Counted from the stretch's first letter, positions 48,033-57,494 are shown. The stretch: DNA of 64,000 nucleotides from CAVSRC01 sp963750065 (GCA_963750065.1 CAVVPK010000001.1:106904-170903), one strand, 5' to 3'. Notes: generated from the letters alone by a model not told the origin. Numbers and translations are program-made.

Positions 48033-48686
48033 ATGGCCGGCAGGTTCATCACGTTTGAAGGCGGCGAGGGGGCCGGCAAATCGACCCAGATTCGGCTGCT
48101 CGCCGAGCGGCTGAAGGCTGTCGGCGTGACCTCAGTGCTGACCCGCGAGCCGGGCGGCACGCCGACGGCCGAGGCGATCCGCAAGTTGCTGCTCTCCGGC
48201 CTCGCCCAACAGCTCGGGGTCGACGGCGAGGCGGTGCTGTTCGCCGCCGCCCGCGCCGACCATGTCGAGCACATCATCCGCCCGGCGCTCGCCGCCGGCC
48301 GCTGGGTGCTCTCCGACCGCTTCTTCGATTCGACCCACGTCTATCAGGCAACCGCCGACCCTTCCTTTCTCAGCGCCCTCGACCGCGTCGCTGTCGGCAG
48401 CACGCGGCCCAACCTGACCATCATCCTCGACATTTCCGCCGAGGACGGCATCGCCCGTGCTGCCGCCCGCATGGCCGCCGCCGGCACCGAGCCCGACCGC
48501 TTCGAGCGCGACGACATCGCGCTTCACGAAGAGCGGCGGCAGGCATTTCTGGAGATCGCCGCCAAAGAGCCGGAGCGCTGCGTGGTGATCGACGCCACCA
48601 GGCCGGAGGCCGAGGTCGCGCGCGCGGTCTGGCAGGCCGTCGACAGCCGCCTCATCCGCCCGGTGACGGCGCGCGGGCACGTCTGA
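48033..48686 (+). CDS. tmk: Thymidylate kinase
   Basis: Phosphorylates dTMP to dTDP for DNA synthesis. 217 residues. The P-loop reads FEGGEGAGKSTQIRLL near residue 8, the DRX motif SDRFFDSTHVYQ near 92, and the lid region GIARAAARMAAAG near 145. The gene begins 26 bp after the carboxypeptidase gene and its stop overlaps the holB start (TGATG). Confidence 0.96.
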   Translation: MAGRFITFEGGEGAGKSTQIRLLAERLKAVGVTSVLTREPGGTPTAEAIRKLLLSGLAQQLGVDGEAVLFAAARADHVEHIIRPALAAGRWVLSDRFFDSTHVYQATADPSFLSALDRVAVGSTRPNLTIILDISAEDGIARAAARMAAAGTEPDRFERDDIALHEERRQAFLEIAAKEPERCVVIDATRPEAEVARAVWQAVDSRLIRPVTARGHV

Positions 48687-49777
48687 TGGCCGCCGCCGCC
48701 CCGCAGGAGGTGCTGCGCTTCGACGCCGTCGAGAACTGGCCGGCGCCGGAGCAGCGTAGCGAGTGGTTCGGCGATCCTGCGGCCGAGCGCACGCTGCTCG
48801 ACGCCTTTCGCAGCGGGCGCATGCACCACGCCTGGCTGATCGGCGGCCCCAAGGGCATCGGCAAGGCGACGCTGGCCTATCGCTTCGCCCGCTTCCTGCT
48901 CGCTCATCCCGATCCGGCGGCGCCCGAGGTGGCAACGGCCACCGACCTGTCGCTGCCGGCCGATCATCCCGCCTTCCGCAAGGTGATGGGGCGCGCGCAT
49001 CCGAACCTGCTGGTGCTCGAGCGGCCGTACGACGAGCGCAACCATCGTTACAAAAGCGCCCTCACGGTCGAGGAAATCCGCCGCACCGTGGCCTTCTACG
49101 GCAATACCGGCGGCGAGGCCGGCTGGCGCATCGCCATCGTCGATCCCGCCGACGACATGAACGCCAGCGCCGCCAATGCGCTGCTCAAGATCCTCGAGGA
49201 GCCACCGGCCCGCGCCCTTTTCCTGATCGTCAGCCACGCGCCGGGGAGGGCGCTGCCCACCATCCGGTCGCGCTGCCGCCGGCTGGACGTGGCCGAGCTG
49301 CCGCCGGACAGGATCGTCGCCGCCTTGCAAGCGGGCGGCGCGCAAGCTGAAGCCGCCGATCTGGAGCTTGCCGCGCGCCTGGCCGAAGGCAGCCTCAGGC
49401 GGGCGATCCTGCTTGCCGAGCACGGCGGCATTGCAAGCTACCGGGCGCTCGCCACAGTGCTTTCACGTCTGCCGGAGATCGACGCAACCGCCATGCACGC
49501 CTACGCCGACAGCGTCACCGGGCGCGGCAACGACGACGGCTGGGACGGCTTCCGCGACCTCGTGGCCGCCTGGCTGAACCGCCGGGTAAGGGGCGAAAAC
49601 GAGCCGGAAACCGGCATCCGCCTGAGCCCCGCGGCGGCCGCCACGCCGCTTGAAAGGTGGGCCGAGGTGTGGGAAAACCTGCGCACTTCGGCGGCCTTGA
49701 CCGACGAATACAACCTCGACCGCAAGCGAACCGTCCTGACGACCCTGATGAGCCTCGCCCGCGCGACCCGAATGTGA
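48686..49777 (+). CDS. holB: DNA polymerase III subunit delta-prime
   Basis: A 363-residue AAA+ subunit of the clamp loader. The Walker A-like loop reads GGPKGIGKATLAYRFARF near residue 52, followed by the SRC motif IRSRCRRLDV near 195. The zinc-finger cysteines of DnaX-type proteins are absent, as in many alphaproteobacterial delta-prime subunits. It is translationally coupled to tmk and followed by metG after 83 bp, a conserved rhizobial order. Confidence 0.93.
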   Translation: MAAAAPQEVLRFDAVENWPAPEQRSEWFGDPAAERTLLDAFRSGRMHHAWLIGGPKGIGKATLAYRFARFLLAHPDPAAPEVATATDLSLPADHPAFRKVMGRAHPNLLVLERPYDERNHRYKSALTVEEIRRTVAFYGNTGGEAGWRIAIVDPADDMNASAANALLKILEEPPARALFLIVSHAPGRALPTIRSRCRRLDVAELPPDRIVAALQAGGAQAEAADLELAARLAEGSLRRAILLAEHGGIASYRALATVLSRLPEIDATAMHAYADSVTGRGNDDGWDGFRDLVAAWLNRRVRGENEPETGIRLSPAAAATPLERWAEVWENLRTSAALTDEYNLDRKRTVLTTLMSLARATRM

Positions 49778-49860
49778 CGCTTCCAAACGGACCGCAAACC
49801 TTTGCGGCGCCGAGGGCATTTCCTATTTTCCCGCGCGAAATCCAACAAGGCGAGACGGCG

Positions 49861-51417
49861 ATGCAAGCGCCAAAATTCTACATCACGACGGCGATTTCCT
49901 ACCCTAACGGCGCCCCTCATATCGGCCATGCCTATGAGGCGCTGGCCACCGACGCGATTGCCCGCTTCCAGCGGCTCGACGGCTACGACGTCTATTTCCT
50001 GACCGGCACCGACGAGCACGGCCAGAAGATGCTGCAGACGGCGCGCAACGAGGGTATCGACGTTCGCGCGCTCGCCGATCGCAACGCGGCGCGGTTCAAG
50101 GAGATGGTCGCCGCGCTCGGCTGCTCCAACGACGATTTCATCCGTACCAGTGAGGCACGCCACCATCGCTCCACGGAGGAGATCTGGCGGCGCATGGAAG
50201 CCAACGGCGACATCTATTCCGATAAATACGCCGGCTGGTATTCGGTGCGCCAGGAAGGCTTCTTCGACGAGAAGGAGACGGTCGTCGGCGACGACGGCGT
50301 GCGCCGCGAGCCGCAGGGGTCGCCGGTCGAATGGGTGGAGGAGGAGAGCTACTTCTTCCGCCTCTCCGCCTATCAGGACCGGCTGCTCGCTCATTACGAA
50401 GCCCACCCCGAATTCATCGGCCCCGACGAGCGCCGCAACGAGGTGGCGAGCTTCGTCAGGGGCGGCCTCAAGGACCTGTCGGTCTCGCGCACCACCTTTG
50501 ACTGGGGCATCCGCGTGCCCGGTGACGACAAACACGTGATGTATGTCTGGGTGGACGCGCTCACCAACTACATCACCGGCGTCGGCTTTCCCGACGAGAA
50601 CGCGCCGCTGTGGCGCTACTGGCCGGCCGACCTGCACGTCATCGGCAAGGACATCGTGCGCTTCCACGCCGTCTACTGGCCGGCCTTCCTGCTCTCCGCC
50701 GGCATCGAGCTGCCCAAGCGCGTCTTCGCCCACGGCTTCCTGTTCAACCGCGGGGAGAAGATGTCGAAGTCGGTCGGCAACGTGGTCGATCCCTTCGCGC
50801 TCATCGCCGCCTATGGCCGCGACCAGATGCGCTATTTCTTCCTGCGCGAGGTGCCCTTCGGCCAGGACGGCAATTACAGCCACGAGGCGATCGTCAACCG
50901 CATAAACGCGGATCTGGCCAACGACCTCGGCAATCTCGCCCAGCGCTCGCTCTCCATGATCGCCAAGAACTGCGGCGGCGTGCTGCCGGCGGCGGCATCG
51001 CTCGCCGCGGAAGACGAGGCGATGCTGGCTGAGACCGACGCGCTGCTTGGGGCTTGCCGCGAAGCGATGAAGACCCAGCAGATCCATCAGGTGCTGAACG
51101 CGGTGTGGGCGGTGGTCGCCGAGGCCAACCGCTATTTCGCCGCCGCCGCGCCATGGGCGCTGCGCAAGACGGACCCGGCACGCATGGAGGCGGTGCTTTA
51201 CGTCACTGCCGAAGTGATCCGCCAGGTGGCCATCCTCGCCCAGCCGGCCATGCCTGAGGCGGGCGGCAAACTGCTCGATCTGCTGGCGGTTCCGCCGGAG
51301 GCGCGCAATTTCGCCGCGCTCGGCCCCGGAGGCCGGCTTGCGGCCGGCGTCACCCTGCCGCCGCCACAAGGCGTCTTCCCGCGCTATGTTGAGGGCGAGG
51401 AAAGACAAGCCGGCTGA
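49861..51417 (+). CDS. metG: Methionine--tRNA ligase
   Basis: A 518-residue class I aminoacyl-tRNA synthetase. The HIGH motif appears as GAPHIGHAYEALA near residue 17 and the KMSKS motif as GEKMSKSVGNV near 300. The zinc-binding cysteines seen in the long MetG form are missing, so this is the compact type without a zinc knuckle; there is also no C-terminal tRNA-binding (Trbp111-like) domain. The frame is open upstream to 49657, but the ATG at 49861 is the family start. Confidence 0.96.
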   Translation: MQAPKFYITTAISYPNGAPHIGHAYEALATDAIARFQRLDGYDVYFLTGTDEHGQKMLQTARNEGIDVRALADRNAARFKEMVAALGCSNDDFIRTSEARHHRSTEEIWRRMEANGDIYSDKYAGWYSVRQEGFFDEKETVVGDDGVRREPQGSPVEWVEEESYFFRLSAYQDRLLAHYEAHPEFIGPDERRNEVASFVRGGLKDLSVSRTTFDWGIRVPGDDKHVMYVWVDALTNYITGVGFPDENAPLWRYWPADLHVIGKDIVRFHAVYWPAFLLSAGIELPKRVFAHGFLFNRGEKMSKSVGNVVDPFALIAAYGRDQMRYFFLREVPFGQDGNYSHEAIVNRINADLANDLGNLAQRSLSMIAKNCGGVLPAAASLAAEDEAMLAETDALLGACREAMKTQQIHQVLNAVWAVVAEANRYFAAAAPWALRKTDPARMEAVLYVTAEVIRQVAILAQPAMPEAGGKLLDLLAVPPEARNFAALGPGGRLAAGVTLPPPQGVFPRYVEGEERQAG

Positions 51418-51437
51418 GCCAGGCCGGAGCGGAGCCG

Positions 51438-52376
51438 ATGGGCCACGACCACAGCCATAGCCAGACCGGCGGACACGGCCACGGCAACGAGCGCCGGATG
51501 TTCTGGGCGGCGCTCATTACCGGCGGCTTCATGCTGGTCGAGGCGGCGGGCGGGCTGTTCGCCGGCTCGCTGGCGCTTCTGGCCGATGCCGGCCACATGC
51601 TCACCGACTTCGCCGGGCTGATTCTCGCCTGGCTCGCCTTCCGCTTCTCGCGCTGGCCGGCGGACGGCCGGCGCACCTACGGCTTCGAGCGGCTGCAGGT
51701 GCTGGTCGCCTTCGGCAACGGACTGGTGCTGTTCATCATCGCCGGCGGCATCGTCATCGAGGCGGTGCGCCGCCTGGCGGCGCCAGAGCCCGTGCTGGGC
51801 GGCACCATGCTCGTCATCGCCACCATTGGCCTGGCCGTCAATATCGGCATCTTCCTGTTACTCCACGGCGGCGACCGCAGGAACCTCAACATGCGCGGCG
51901 CCCTGGTCCATGTAATGGGCGACCTGCTGGGTTCCGTCGGCGCCATCGTCGCGGCGCTGGTCATCATGAGGACCGGCTGGACGCCCGCCGACCCGCTGAT
52001 CTCGGTTCTGGTCGCCGTCATCATCCTGAGGAGCGCCTGGCACGTGGTGCGCAACTCCGCCCACATCCTGCTGGAAGGCGCGCCCACCGGCCTGTCGGTC
52101 GCCGAGGTGCAGAGCGACCTGCAGGCGGCGCTTCCAGACGTCGAGGACGTCCATCACGTCCATGCCTGGTCGATCACCCAGGAGCGCCCGATGGTGACCC
52201 TGCACGCCCGCATCTGCGCCACTGCCGATGTCGACCGCACGGTCGTTGCCATCAAGAGCCGCCTGAAGACCCGCTTCGGCATCGACCATGCCACAATCGA
52301 GATCGAGCGCGCCGACTGCGCCGACCATCACGTCGCGCCCATGCCCGAAACCCACAGCCACGCCCACAACCGCTAG
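51438..52376 (+). CDS. Cation diffusion facilitator (zinc-type) transporter
   Basis: A 312-residue CDF family exporter, of the CzcD/ZitB group that moves zinc and similar ions out of the cell. His-rich ends are visible: MGHDHSHSQTGGHGHG at the start and HSHAHNR at the end. Six membrane segments are present, with metal-site HxxxD in LADAGHMLTDFAGL near residue 52 and HVMGDLLGS near 160. A cytoplasmic ferredoxin-like domain ends the protein. It sits between metG and tatD, 5 bp before tatD. Confidence 0.92.
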   Translation: MGHDHSHSQTGGHGHGNERRMFWAALITGGFMLVEAAGGLFAGSLALLADAGHMLTDFAGLILAWLAFRFSRWPADGRRTYGFERLQVLVAFGNGLVLFIIAGGIVIEAVRRLAAPEPVLGGTMLVIATIGLAVNIGIFLLLHGGDRRNLNMRGALVHVMGDLLGSVGAIVAALVIMRTGWTPADPLISVLVAVIILRSAWHVVRNSAHILLEGAPTGLSVAEVQSDLQAALPDVEDVHHVHAWSITQERPMVTLHARICATADVDRTVVAIKSRLKTRFGIDHATIEIERADCADHHVAPMPETHSHAHNR

Positions 52377-52381
52377 ACCGC

Positions 52382-53161
52382 ATGCTTGTCGACAGTCACT
52401 GCCACCTGGATTTCCCGGATTTCGATGACGACCGCGACGATGTCGTCGCCCGTGCCCATGCGGCCGGCGTCGACACCATGGTCACCATCTCGACGCGGGT
52501 GGCGAAGTTTGCCGGCCTCAAGGCGATCGCCGAGCGCTACGAGCGCATCTACTGCTCGATCGGCACCCATCCGCACAACGCCGCCGAAGAGCCGGACGTG
52601 ACCGCCGACGACCTGGCGCACATCGCTGACGATCCGGCCGTGGTCGCGATTGGCGAAGCCGGGCTCGACTACCACTACGACAGTTCGCCCCGCGAGGCGC
52701 AGCGCGAGGGCTTCCTCCGCCATATCGCGGCGGCGCGCATGACCCAGCTGCCGCTGGTCATCCATGCCCGCGAGGCAGACGAGGACGTGGCGCAAATCCT
52801 GAGCGAGGAGATGGGGAAGGGGGCCTTCCCCGCCATTCTCCACTGCTTCTCGTCGGGCCGCGACCTGGCCATGACGGGCGTGGAACTTGGTCTGCACGTC
52901 TCCTTCTCCGGCATCCTTACCTTCAAGAAATCCGAGGAATTGCGCGCGATCGCCGCCGATATCCCGCTCGACCGGCTGCTGGTCGAGACCGACGCGCCCT
53001 ATCTGGCCCCGCCGCCGCACCGCGGCAGGCGCAATGAGCCGTCCTATGTGGTTGAAACTGCTAAGGTTCTGGCCGCAGCTAAGGGTCTTAGCTACGAAGC
53101 TCTGGCGGCCGTGACCAGCGACAATTTCTTCAAGCTTTTCAACAAGGTACCGCGCCCGTGA
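52382..53161 (+). CDS. tatD: TatD family metal-dependent hydrolase (DNase)
   Basis: A 259-residue TIM-barrel hydrolase. Metal-binding motif VDSHCHLDF begins at residue 3; GEAGLDYHYDSSPREAQ near 95, PLVIHAREADEDV near 128, and LVETDAPYLAPP near 200 complete the site. Members act as 3' exonucleases and in quality control. Its stop overlaps the GTG of the next gene, so the two are coupled. Confidence 0.93.
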   Translation: MLVDSHCHLDFPDFDDDRDDVVARAHAAGVDTMVTISTRVAKFAGLKAIAERYERIYCSIGTHPHNAAEEPDVTADDLAHIADDPAVVAIGEAGLDYHYDSSPREAQREGFLRHIAAARMTQLPLVIHAREADEDVAQILSEEMGKGAFPAILHCFSSGRDLAMTGVELGLHVSFSGILTFKKSEELRAIAADIPLDRLLVETDAPYLAPPPHRGRRNEPSYVVETAKVLAAAKGLSYEALAAVTSDNFFKLFNKVPRP

Positions 53162-53970
53162 GCGCACGGCTCAAAGCCACGGTCCTGGGCTGCGGCTCGT
53201 CGCCGGGTGTGCCGCGCATCGGCAACGACTGGGGCGCCTGCGATCCCAATGAACCGCGCAACCGGCGCACGCGCTGTTCGCTGCTGCTCGAGCGCTTTGA
53301 AACCGGTGACACGCCGACGCGCGTGCTGGTCGACACCGGACCCGACATGCGCGCCCAGTTGCTGGCCGCCAATGTCGATTTCCTCGACGCGGTCATCTAC
53401 ACCCACGCCCATGCCGACCACACCCACGGCATCGACGATCTGCGCGCCTTCTGGCTCAAAACGCGCCGGCTGGTCGACATCTATGCCGACGAGAAGACCC
53501 AGGCGCATCTCGAAGGTGCCTTCGGCTATTGCTTCACAACGCCGCCCAACAGCTTCTATCCGCCGATCCTTAAGCACCATCCCATGACGGCGGGCGTGCC
53601 GGTGACCGTCGCCGGTGCCGGCGGTCCGCTGACCGTAACGCCGTTCCGGCAGATCCACGGCGACATCGACACGATGGGGCTGCGCATCGGTGCGCTGGCC
53701 TATTCCTGCGACGTCAGCGACGTTCCCGACGCCTCGCTGCCGTATCTCGACGACCTCGACGTGTGGATCGTCGATGCGCTGCGCACCAGCACACATCCCA
53801 GTCATTTCAGCGTCAACGAGGCGATCCAGTGGAGCAAGCGCTTCCAGGTGCGCCGCGCCGTGCTGACCCACATGCACATCGACCTCGATTACGCCACGCT
53901 GAAGCGCGAGCTGCCGGAGGGCGTCGAGCCCGGTTATGACGGCCTGACGATCGAGCTGCCACTCGACTGA
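53158..53970 (+). CDS. Metallo-beta-lactamase-fold hydrolase (PhnP-like)
   Basis: A 270-residue hydrolase with the metal-binding motif THAHADHTHGIDDLR near residues 80-95. It starts GCGSSPGVPRIGNDWGACD, typical of the PhnP/YycJ-like group that cleaves cyclic phosphate or phosphodiester bonds. It is the last gene after tatD, a conserved pair in Rhizobiales. The specific substrate is not known from sequence. The GTG start overlaps the tatD stop. Confidence 0.88.
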   Translation: MSARLKATVLGCGSSPGVPRIGNDWGACDPNEPRNRRTRCSLLLERFETGDTPTRVLVDTGPDMRAQLLAANVDFLDAVIYTHAHADHTHGIDDLRAFWLKTRRLVDIYADEKTQAHLEGAFGYCFTTPPNSFYPPILKHHPMTAGVPVTVAGAGGPLTVTPFRQIHGDIDTMGLRIGALAYSCDVSDVPDASLPYLDDLDVWIVDALRTSTHPSHFSVNEAIQWSKRFQVRRAVLTHMHIDLDYATLKRELPEGVEPGYDGLTIELPLD

Positions 53971-53992
53971 GGCTTGGAACCGACGCTCTGGG

Positions 53993-54030
53993 GAGCCCGC
54001 TGACGCCCGTGGACGGCGCGGGATGGGCTC
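53993..54030 (+). terminator. Possible terminator hairpin after the metallo-hydrolase gene
   Basis: GAGCCC (53993-53998) can pair with GGGCTC (54025-54030), with further short CGC/GCG pairing inside. It is 23 bp downstream of the stop. There is no T-run, so the assignment is weak. The rest of 53971-54302 holds an AT-rich patch described separately and no gene I can support. Confidence 0.3.
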
Positions 54031-54105
54031 AGGCACCGGCGGCTCGGACCGGCGCCCAGATGGCAAAAGCCCAATGGTGCCCAACTCACCTACACAAAAT
54101 AGTTC

Positions 54106-54121
54106 CATAATATATCTTATG
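54106..54121. promoter_or_regulatory. AT-rich inverted repeat upstream of the hexuloisomerase-like gene
   Basis: CATAA (54106-54110) and TTATG (54117-54121) flank TATATC. They lie in an AT-rich patch (54090-54137) that stands out against the GC-rich surroundings, about 180 bases before the GTG at 54303. A promoter and a dimeric regulator site are plausible; no regulator gene is adjacent. Confidence 0.35.
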
Positions 54122-54302
54122 CGACTTTCATATGGGGTATGGGATTGGGCACTCCGGCCGCGCGATCTCCGCCCATGAGGCCGCTCCGTCCGTCCCCCGC
54201 CGGCACCCGGCGAGCGTCCTTCCGCCCACTGCCTCAGCGCTGGCCCGGCGCGGCGATGCTGTTAAGTTGCGCGCCACCAGAATCGTTTTCCGGAGGCCGG
54301 CC

Positions 54303-54851
54303 GTGACACCGACGCAGATGAACCAGCAGCGGCCGTGGCAGGTCGTTCAGGACGAGGTTGTCGGCCTGCTCGCGCTGATAGACCGGCACGCGTTTGACGC
54401 CGCACTCAACGCATTCAGGGAAAAGGATCGGCGCTGGTTCTTCTCCGGCCAGGGACGATCCGGACTGGTCGCCGAGATGGCAGCGATGCGGTTCATGCAC
54501 TTGGGCTACACCGCCCATGTGGTCGGCGAGACCACTGCCCCCGCCGTTCGCGCCGGCGACGGGTTTCTCCTGATCTGCGGTTCGGGTCAGACACCCGTCA
54601 GCCTGGGTTTCGCCGCAATCGCCAAGGCCGAAGGGGCGAAACTCGTCCTTGTCACGCATAAACCGGGCAGCAGGCTGGCCGGGATGGCCGATATCGTCCT
54701 GCCAATCCCGATGGAAGGCACAAGCCAGTTCGGAGGAAGCCTGTTCGAGCAATGTGCCTTGATCTTGCTGGATAGCGCCGTGCTGAGCCTCACCTGGGAC
54801 CGGACGGACGCGCATTCCGGCATGTGGCAGCGCCATACCAACATGCAGTGA
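54303..54851 (+). CDS. SIS-domain 6-phospho-3-hexuloisomerase-like protein
   Basis: A 182-residue single SIS-domain protein of the HxlB/PHI type, which interconverts hexulose 6-phosphate and fructose 6-phosphate. The SIS core shows WFFSGQGRSGLVAEMAAMRF and ICGSGQTPVSLGFAAIAKAE, then PMEGTSQFGGSLFEQ with the typical serine and acidic residues. The frame is open to 54132, but the GTG at 54303 has GGAGG six bases upstream and matches the family start. The usual partner, hexulose-6-phosphate synthase (HxlA), is not adjacent, so a role in formaldehyde assimilation is not supported; it may serve another sugar phosphate. Confidence 0.85.
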   Translation: MTPTQMNQQRPWQVVQDEVVGLLALIDRHAFDAALNAFREKDRRWFFSGQGRSGLVAEMAAMRFMHLGYTAHVVGETTAPAVRAGDGFLLICGSGQTPVSLGFAAIAKAEGAKLVLVTHKPGSRLAGMADIVLPIPMEGTSQFGGSLFEQCALILLDSAVLSLTWDRTDAHSGMWQRHTNMQ

Positions 54852-54911
54852 GCCTGCGTCGATGCTGGTAGATTTCGTCCGTCAAGAAACTCGTTTGGCC
54901 GGAGCCCTGCC

Positions 54912-55721
54912 ATGACACCCTCCCGCGACATCTCCCGCCTGATCGAGATCATGGCGGCGCTGCGCGACAAGGACACCGGCTGCCCCTGGGACGTGGTGCA
55001 GGATTTCTCGACCATTGCGCCCTACACGATCGAGGAAGCCTATGAGGTCGCCGACGCCATCGCGCGCGGCGACATGGACGACCTCAAGGACGAGCTTGGC
55101 GACCTCCTCCTCCAGCCCGTCTACCACGCCCAGATGGCCGCCGAGGCCGGGCTGTTTTCGTTTCCCGATGTGGTCGAGGCGATCACCACCAAGCTCATCC
55201 GCCGCCACCCGCACGTCTTCGGCGACGCCGACGCACGCGCCGCCGGCGCTGCCAAGGGCTTCTGGGAGAAGGAGAAGGCCAAGGAAAAGGCCGCGCGGGC
55301 CGCCGACGGCCGCGACGTGCCGAAGGGCCTGCTCGACGGCATTGCGGCCGGCCTGCCGGCGCTGATCCGCGCCCACAAGCTGCAGGCCAAGGCCTCCACC
55401 GTCGGCTTCGACTGGAACGACGCCCGCCTGGTGCTGGCCAAGATCAAGGAGGAGATCGGCGAGATCGAGGAAGAGCTCGACCGGCCGGACGGAGACAAGG
55501 AGGCCATGGCCGGCGAGATCGGCGACCTGCTCTTCGCCGTCGTTAACCTCGCCCGCCACTTGCACGTCGACGCCGATCAGGCGCTGCGTGGCACCAACGT
55601 CAAGTTCGAGCACCGCTTCGCTTCCATCGAAGCGGCTCTGGCGGCACAAGGCCGCGCCCCCGCCGAGGCCAGCCTGGACGAGATGGAGGCCCTCTGGCAG
55701 CGCGCCAAGGAAGCGGAATAG
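54912..55721 (+). CDS. mazG: Nucleoside triphosphate pyrophosphohydrolase MazG
   Basis: A 269-residue protein with the tandem MazG arrangement. The first repeat has CPWDVVQDFSTIAPYTIEEA near residue 25 and the EELGD-type acidic motif as DLKDELGDLLLQ near 58. The second repeat has EEIGEIEEEL and GEIGDLLFAVVNLARH near 200. Members hydrolyse NTPs, including aberrant ones and (p)ppGpp-linked pools. It is convergent with hflX, 4 bp apart, the usual rhizobial order. Confidence 0.95.
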   Translation: MTPSRDISRLIEIMAALRDKDTGCPWDVVQDFSTIAPYTIEEAYEVADAIARGDMDDLKDELGDLLLQPVYHAQMAAEAGLFSFPDVVEAITTKLIRRHPHVFGDADARAAGAAKGFWEKEKAKEKAARAADGRDVPKGLLDGIAAGLPALIRAHKLQAKASTVGFDWNDARLVLAKIKEEIGEIEEELDRPDGDKEAMAGEIGDLLFAVVNLARHLHVDADQALRGTNVKFEHRFASIEAALAAQGRAPAEASLDEMEALWQRAKEAE

Positions 55722-55725
55722 GCCC

Positions 55726-57090
55726 TTACGCTGTCGCCCTCGCCTCCGGAAAGGCTTCCTGGAAGGCCGCCAGCTTCTCCGGCGCCACGCGCACACGGGC
55801 GGTGGTCGAGCCATCTTCGTTATCGGTGCGGTCGAGCACCTCGCCCACCTCGTAGAGCCGGTGAAGCTGGCCGAGCGCCGCGCCCTCCAGCCTGACCTCA
55901 AAGGTGCGGCGGGCGGCGGCGACCTTCGCCTCGATCAGGGCGAGAAGATCCGGCAATCCCTCCCCGGTCAGCGCCGAAACCGTCACCACCGCCGGTCCGC
56001 CGCCGGGAGCCGACGGGATCACCCGCGGCGGCCGCTGCGCCGGTGGCATCAGGTCGACCTTGTTCCACACCTCGATGACGCGCTCGGGCGCCTTGGCGTC
56101 GACGTCAAGCTCGGAGAGCACCGTGGCAACGTCGCGCGCCTGCGCCTCGCTGTCGGCGCCTGCGATGTCGCGCACATGAAGGATCACGTCGGCCTCGGCC
56201 ACCTCCTCCAGTGTGCCGCGGAAGGCGGCGACCAGGGTCGTCGGCAGATCGGCGACGAAGCCGACCGTGTCGGAGAGGATCGTGACGGCGCCGTGGGGCA
56301 GCGTCACGCGCCTCAGCGTCGGGTCGAGCGTGGCGAAAAGCCGTGCATCGGCAAAGACATGGTCGGCAGCCAGGGCGTTGAAAAGGGTCGACTTGCCGGC
56401 ATTGGTGTAGCCGACCAGGGCGACCGTCGCCTGGCTCCCCTTCTTGCGCGTCTTGCGCTGCTGGCGGCGGCGGGTCGCCACGTCCTCGAGATCGCGCTCG
56501 ATGCGGGCGATGCGCTCCTCGATCATGCGCCGGTCGGCCTCGATCTGGGTTTCGCCTGGGCCGCCGAGGAAGCCGAAGCCGCCGCGCTGGCGCTCCAGGT
56601 GGGTCCACGACCGCACCAGCCGGCTCTTCTGGTAGTTGAGATGGGCGAGTTCGACCTGCAGCGTGCCCTCGCGCGTCTGCGCCCGCTCGCCGAAGATCTC
56701 TAGGATCAGGCCGGTACGGTCGATGACCTTGGCCTTCCAGGCGCGTTCGAGATTGCGTTGCTGCACCGGCGACAGAACGCCGTCGACGACGACCAGCGCG
56801 ATTTGTTCGGCGGTCACGCGCTGGCCGAGCTCTTCCACCTTGCCGGAGCCGAACAGGGTCGCCGGCCGCCGGCTCGCAATCGGCACCGCGATACCGGCAG
56901 TGACATCGAGATCGATGGCTTTGGCCAGGCCGACCGCCTCCTCGACACGGGCCTCGCGGTCGCGGTCGCCGGCTTGCGCACGCATTTTGAGGATCGGCAC
57001 CAGCACCAGGGCGCGCGCCCGGACGGTTGCGGACGGGACAGCGCCCGCATCGCCTCCGGCGGCGGTCAGATCATCCGGAGAAGCGCTCAA
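55726..57090 (-). CDS. hflX: GTPase HflX
   Basis: A 454-residue ribosome-associated GTPase that splits stalled or idle ribosomes. The N-terminal HflX domain includes RPATLFGSGKVEEL; the G domain begins with ALVGYTNAGKSTLFNAL near residue 215 (G1), DTVGFVADLP for G3 and NKVDLM for G4. A TTG at 57090 is the most likely start: it overlaps the hfq stop (TTGA) and no ATG fits the family N-terminus. It is translationally coupled to hfq, as in many proteobacteria. Confidence 0.92.
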   Translation of the reverse strand: MSASPDDLTAAGGDAGAVPSATVRARALVLVPILKMRAQAGDRDREARVEEAVGLAKAIDLDVTAGIAVPIASRRPATLFGSGKVEELGQRVTAEQIALVVVDGVLSPVQQRNLERAWKAKVIDRTGLILEIFGERAQTREGTLQVELAHLNYQKSRLVRSWTHLERQRGGFGFLGGPGETQIEADRRMIEERIARIERDLEDVATRRRQQRKTRKKGSQATVALVGYTNAGKSTLFNALAADHVFADARLFATLDPTLRRVTLPHGAVTILSDTVGFVADLPTTLVAAFRGTLEEVAEADVILHVRDIAGADSEAQARDVATVLSELDVDAKAPERVIEVWNKVDLMPPAQRPPRVIPSAPGGGPAVVTVSALTGEGLPDLLALIEAKVAAARRTFEVRLEGAALGQLHRLYEVGEVLDRTDNEDGSTTARVRVAPEKLAAFQEAFPEARATA

Positions 57091-57347
57091 TCCGTCTCCC
57101 GACCGGAAGCGTCATCCTCGCCCGGCTCGAAGAGCTGCAGCGGTGCGCCCGGCATCACCGTCGAAATGGCGTGCTTGTAGACAAGCTGGGAATGCCCGTC
57201 CCGGCGCAGCAAAACGCAGAAATTGTCGAACCAGGTGACGATCCCCTGGAGTTTCACTCCGTTGACCAGGAAAATCGTCAGCGGCGTCTTGTTCTTGCGG
57301 ACGTAGTTGAGGAACGTGTCTTGCAGGTTTTGTGCGCGTTCAGCCAT
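57087..57347 (-). CDS. hfq: RNA chaperone Hfq
   Basis: An 86-residue Sm-like RNA-binding protein that helps small RNAs pair with mRNAs. The Sm1 motif is visible as NGVKLQGIVTWFDNF and Sm2 as YKHAISTVMP. The N-terminal QNLQDTFLNYVRKNKTPLTI matches the distal and proximal RNA-binding faces. The acidic C-terminal tail is short. It is coupled to hflX and preceded by a 147-bp gap to dat. Confidence 0.97.
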   Translation of the reverse strand: MAERAQNLQDTFLNYVRKNKTPLTIFLVNGVKLQGIVTWFDNFCVLLRRDGHSQLVYKHAISTVMPGAPLQLFEPGEDDASGRETD

Positions 57348-57494
57348 GTTATTCGCTCTCGCGTTCTTGCGGCTTTCGGTGTCAGTCGCGTTTTTGTTGG
57401 GTCCTTGACCGGATGTAACCGATTACAGTTTGCCGGGTGTTGTGCCCGGCGTCACGCGCGAAATTGCCCCAGACGGTGTAGACGGTTCTTGGCT

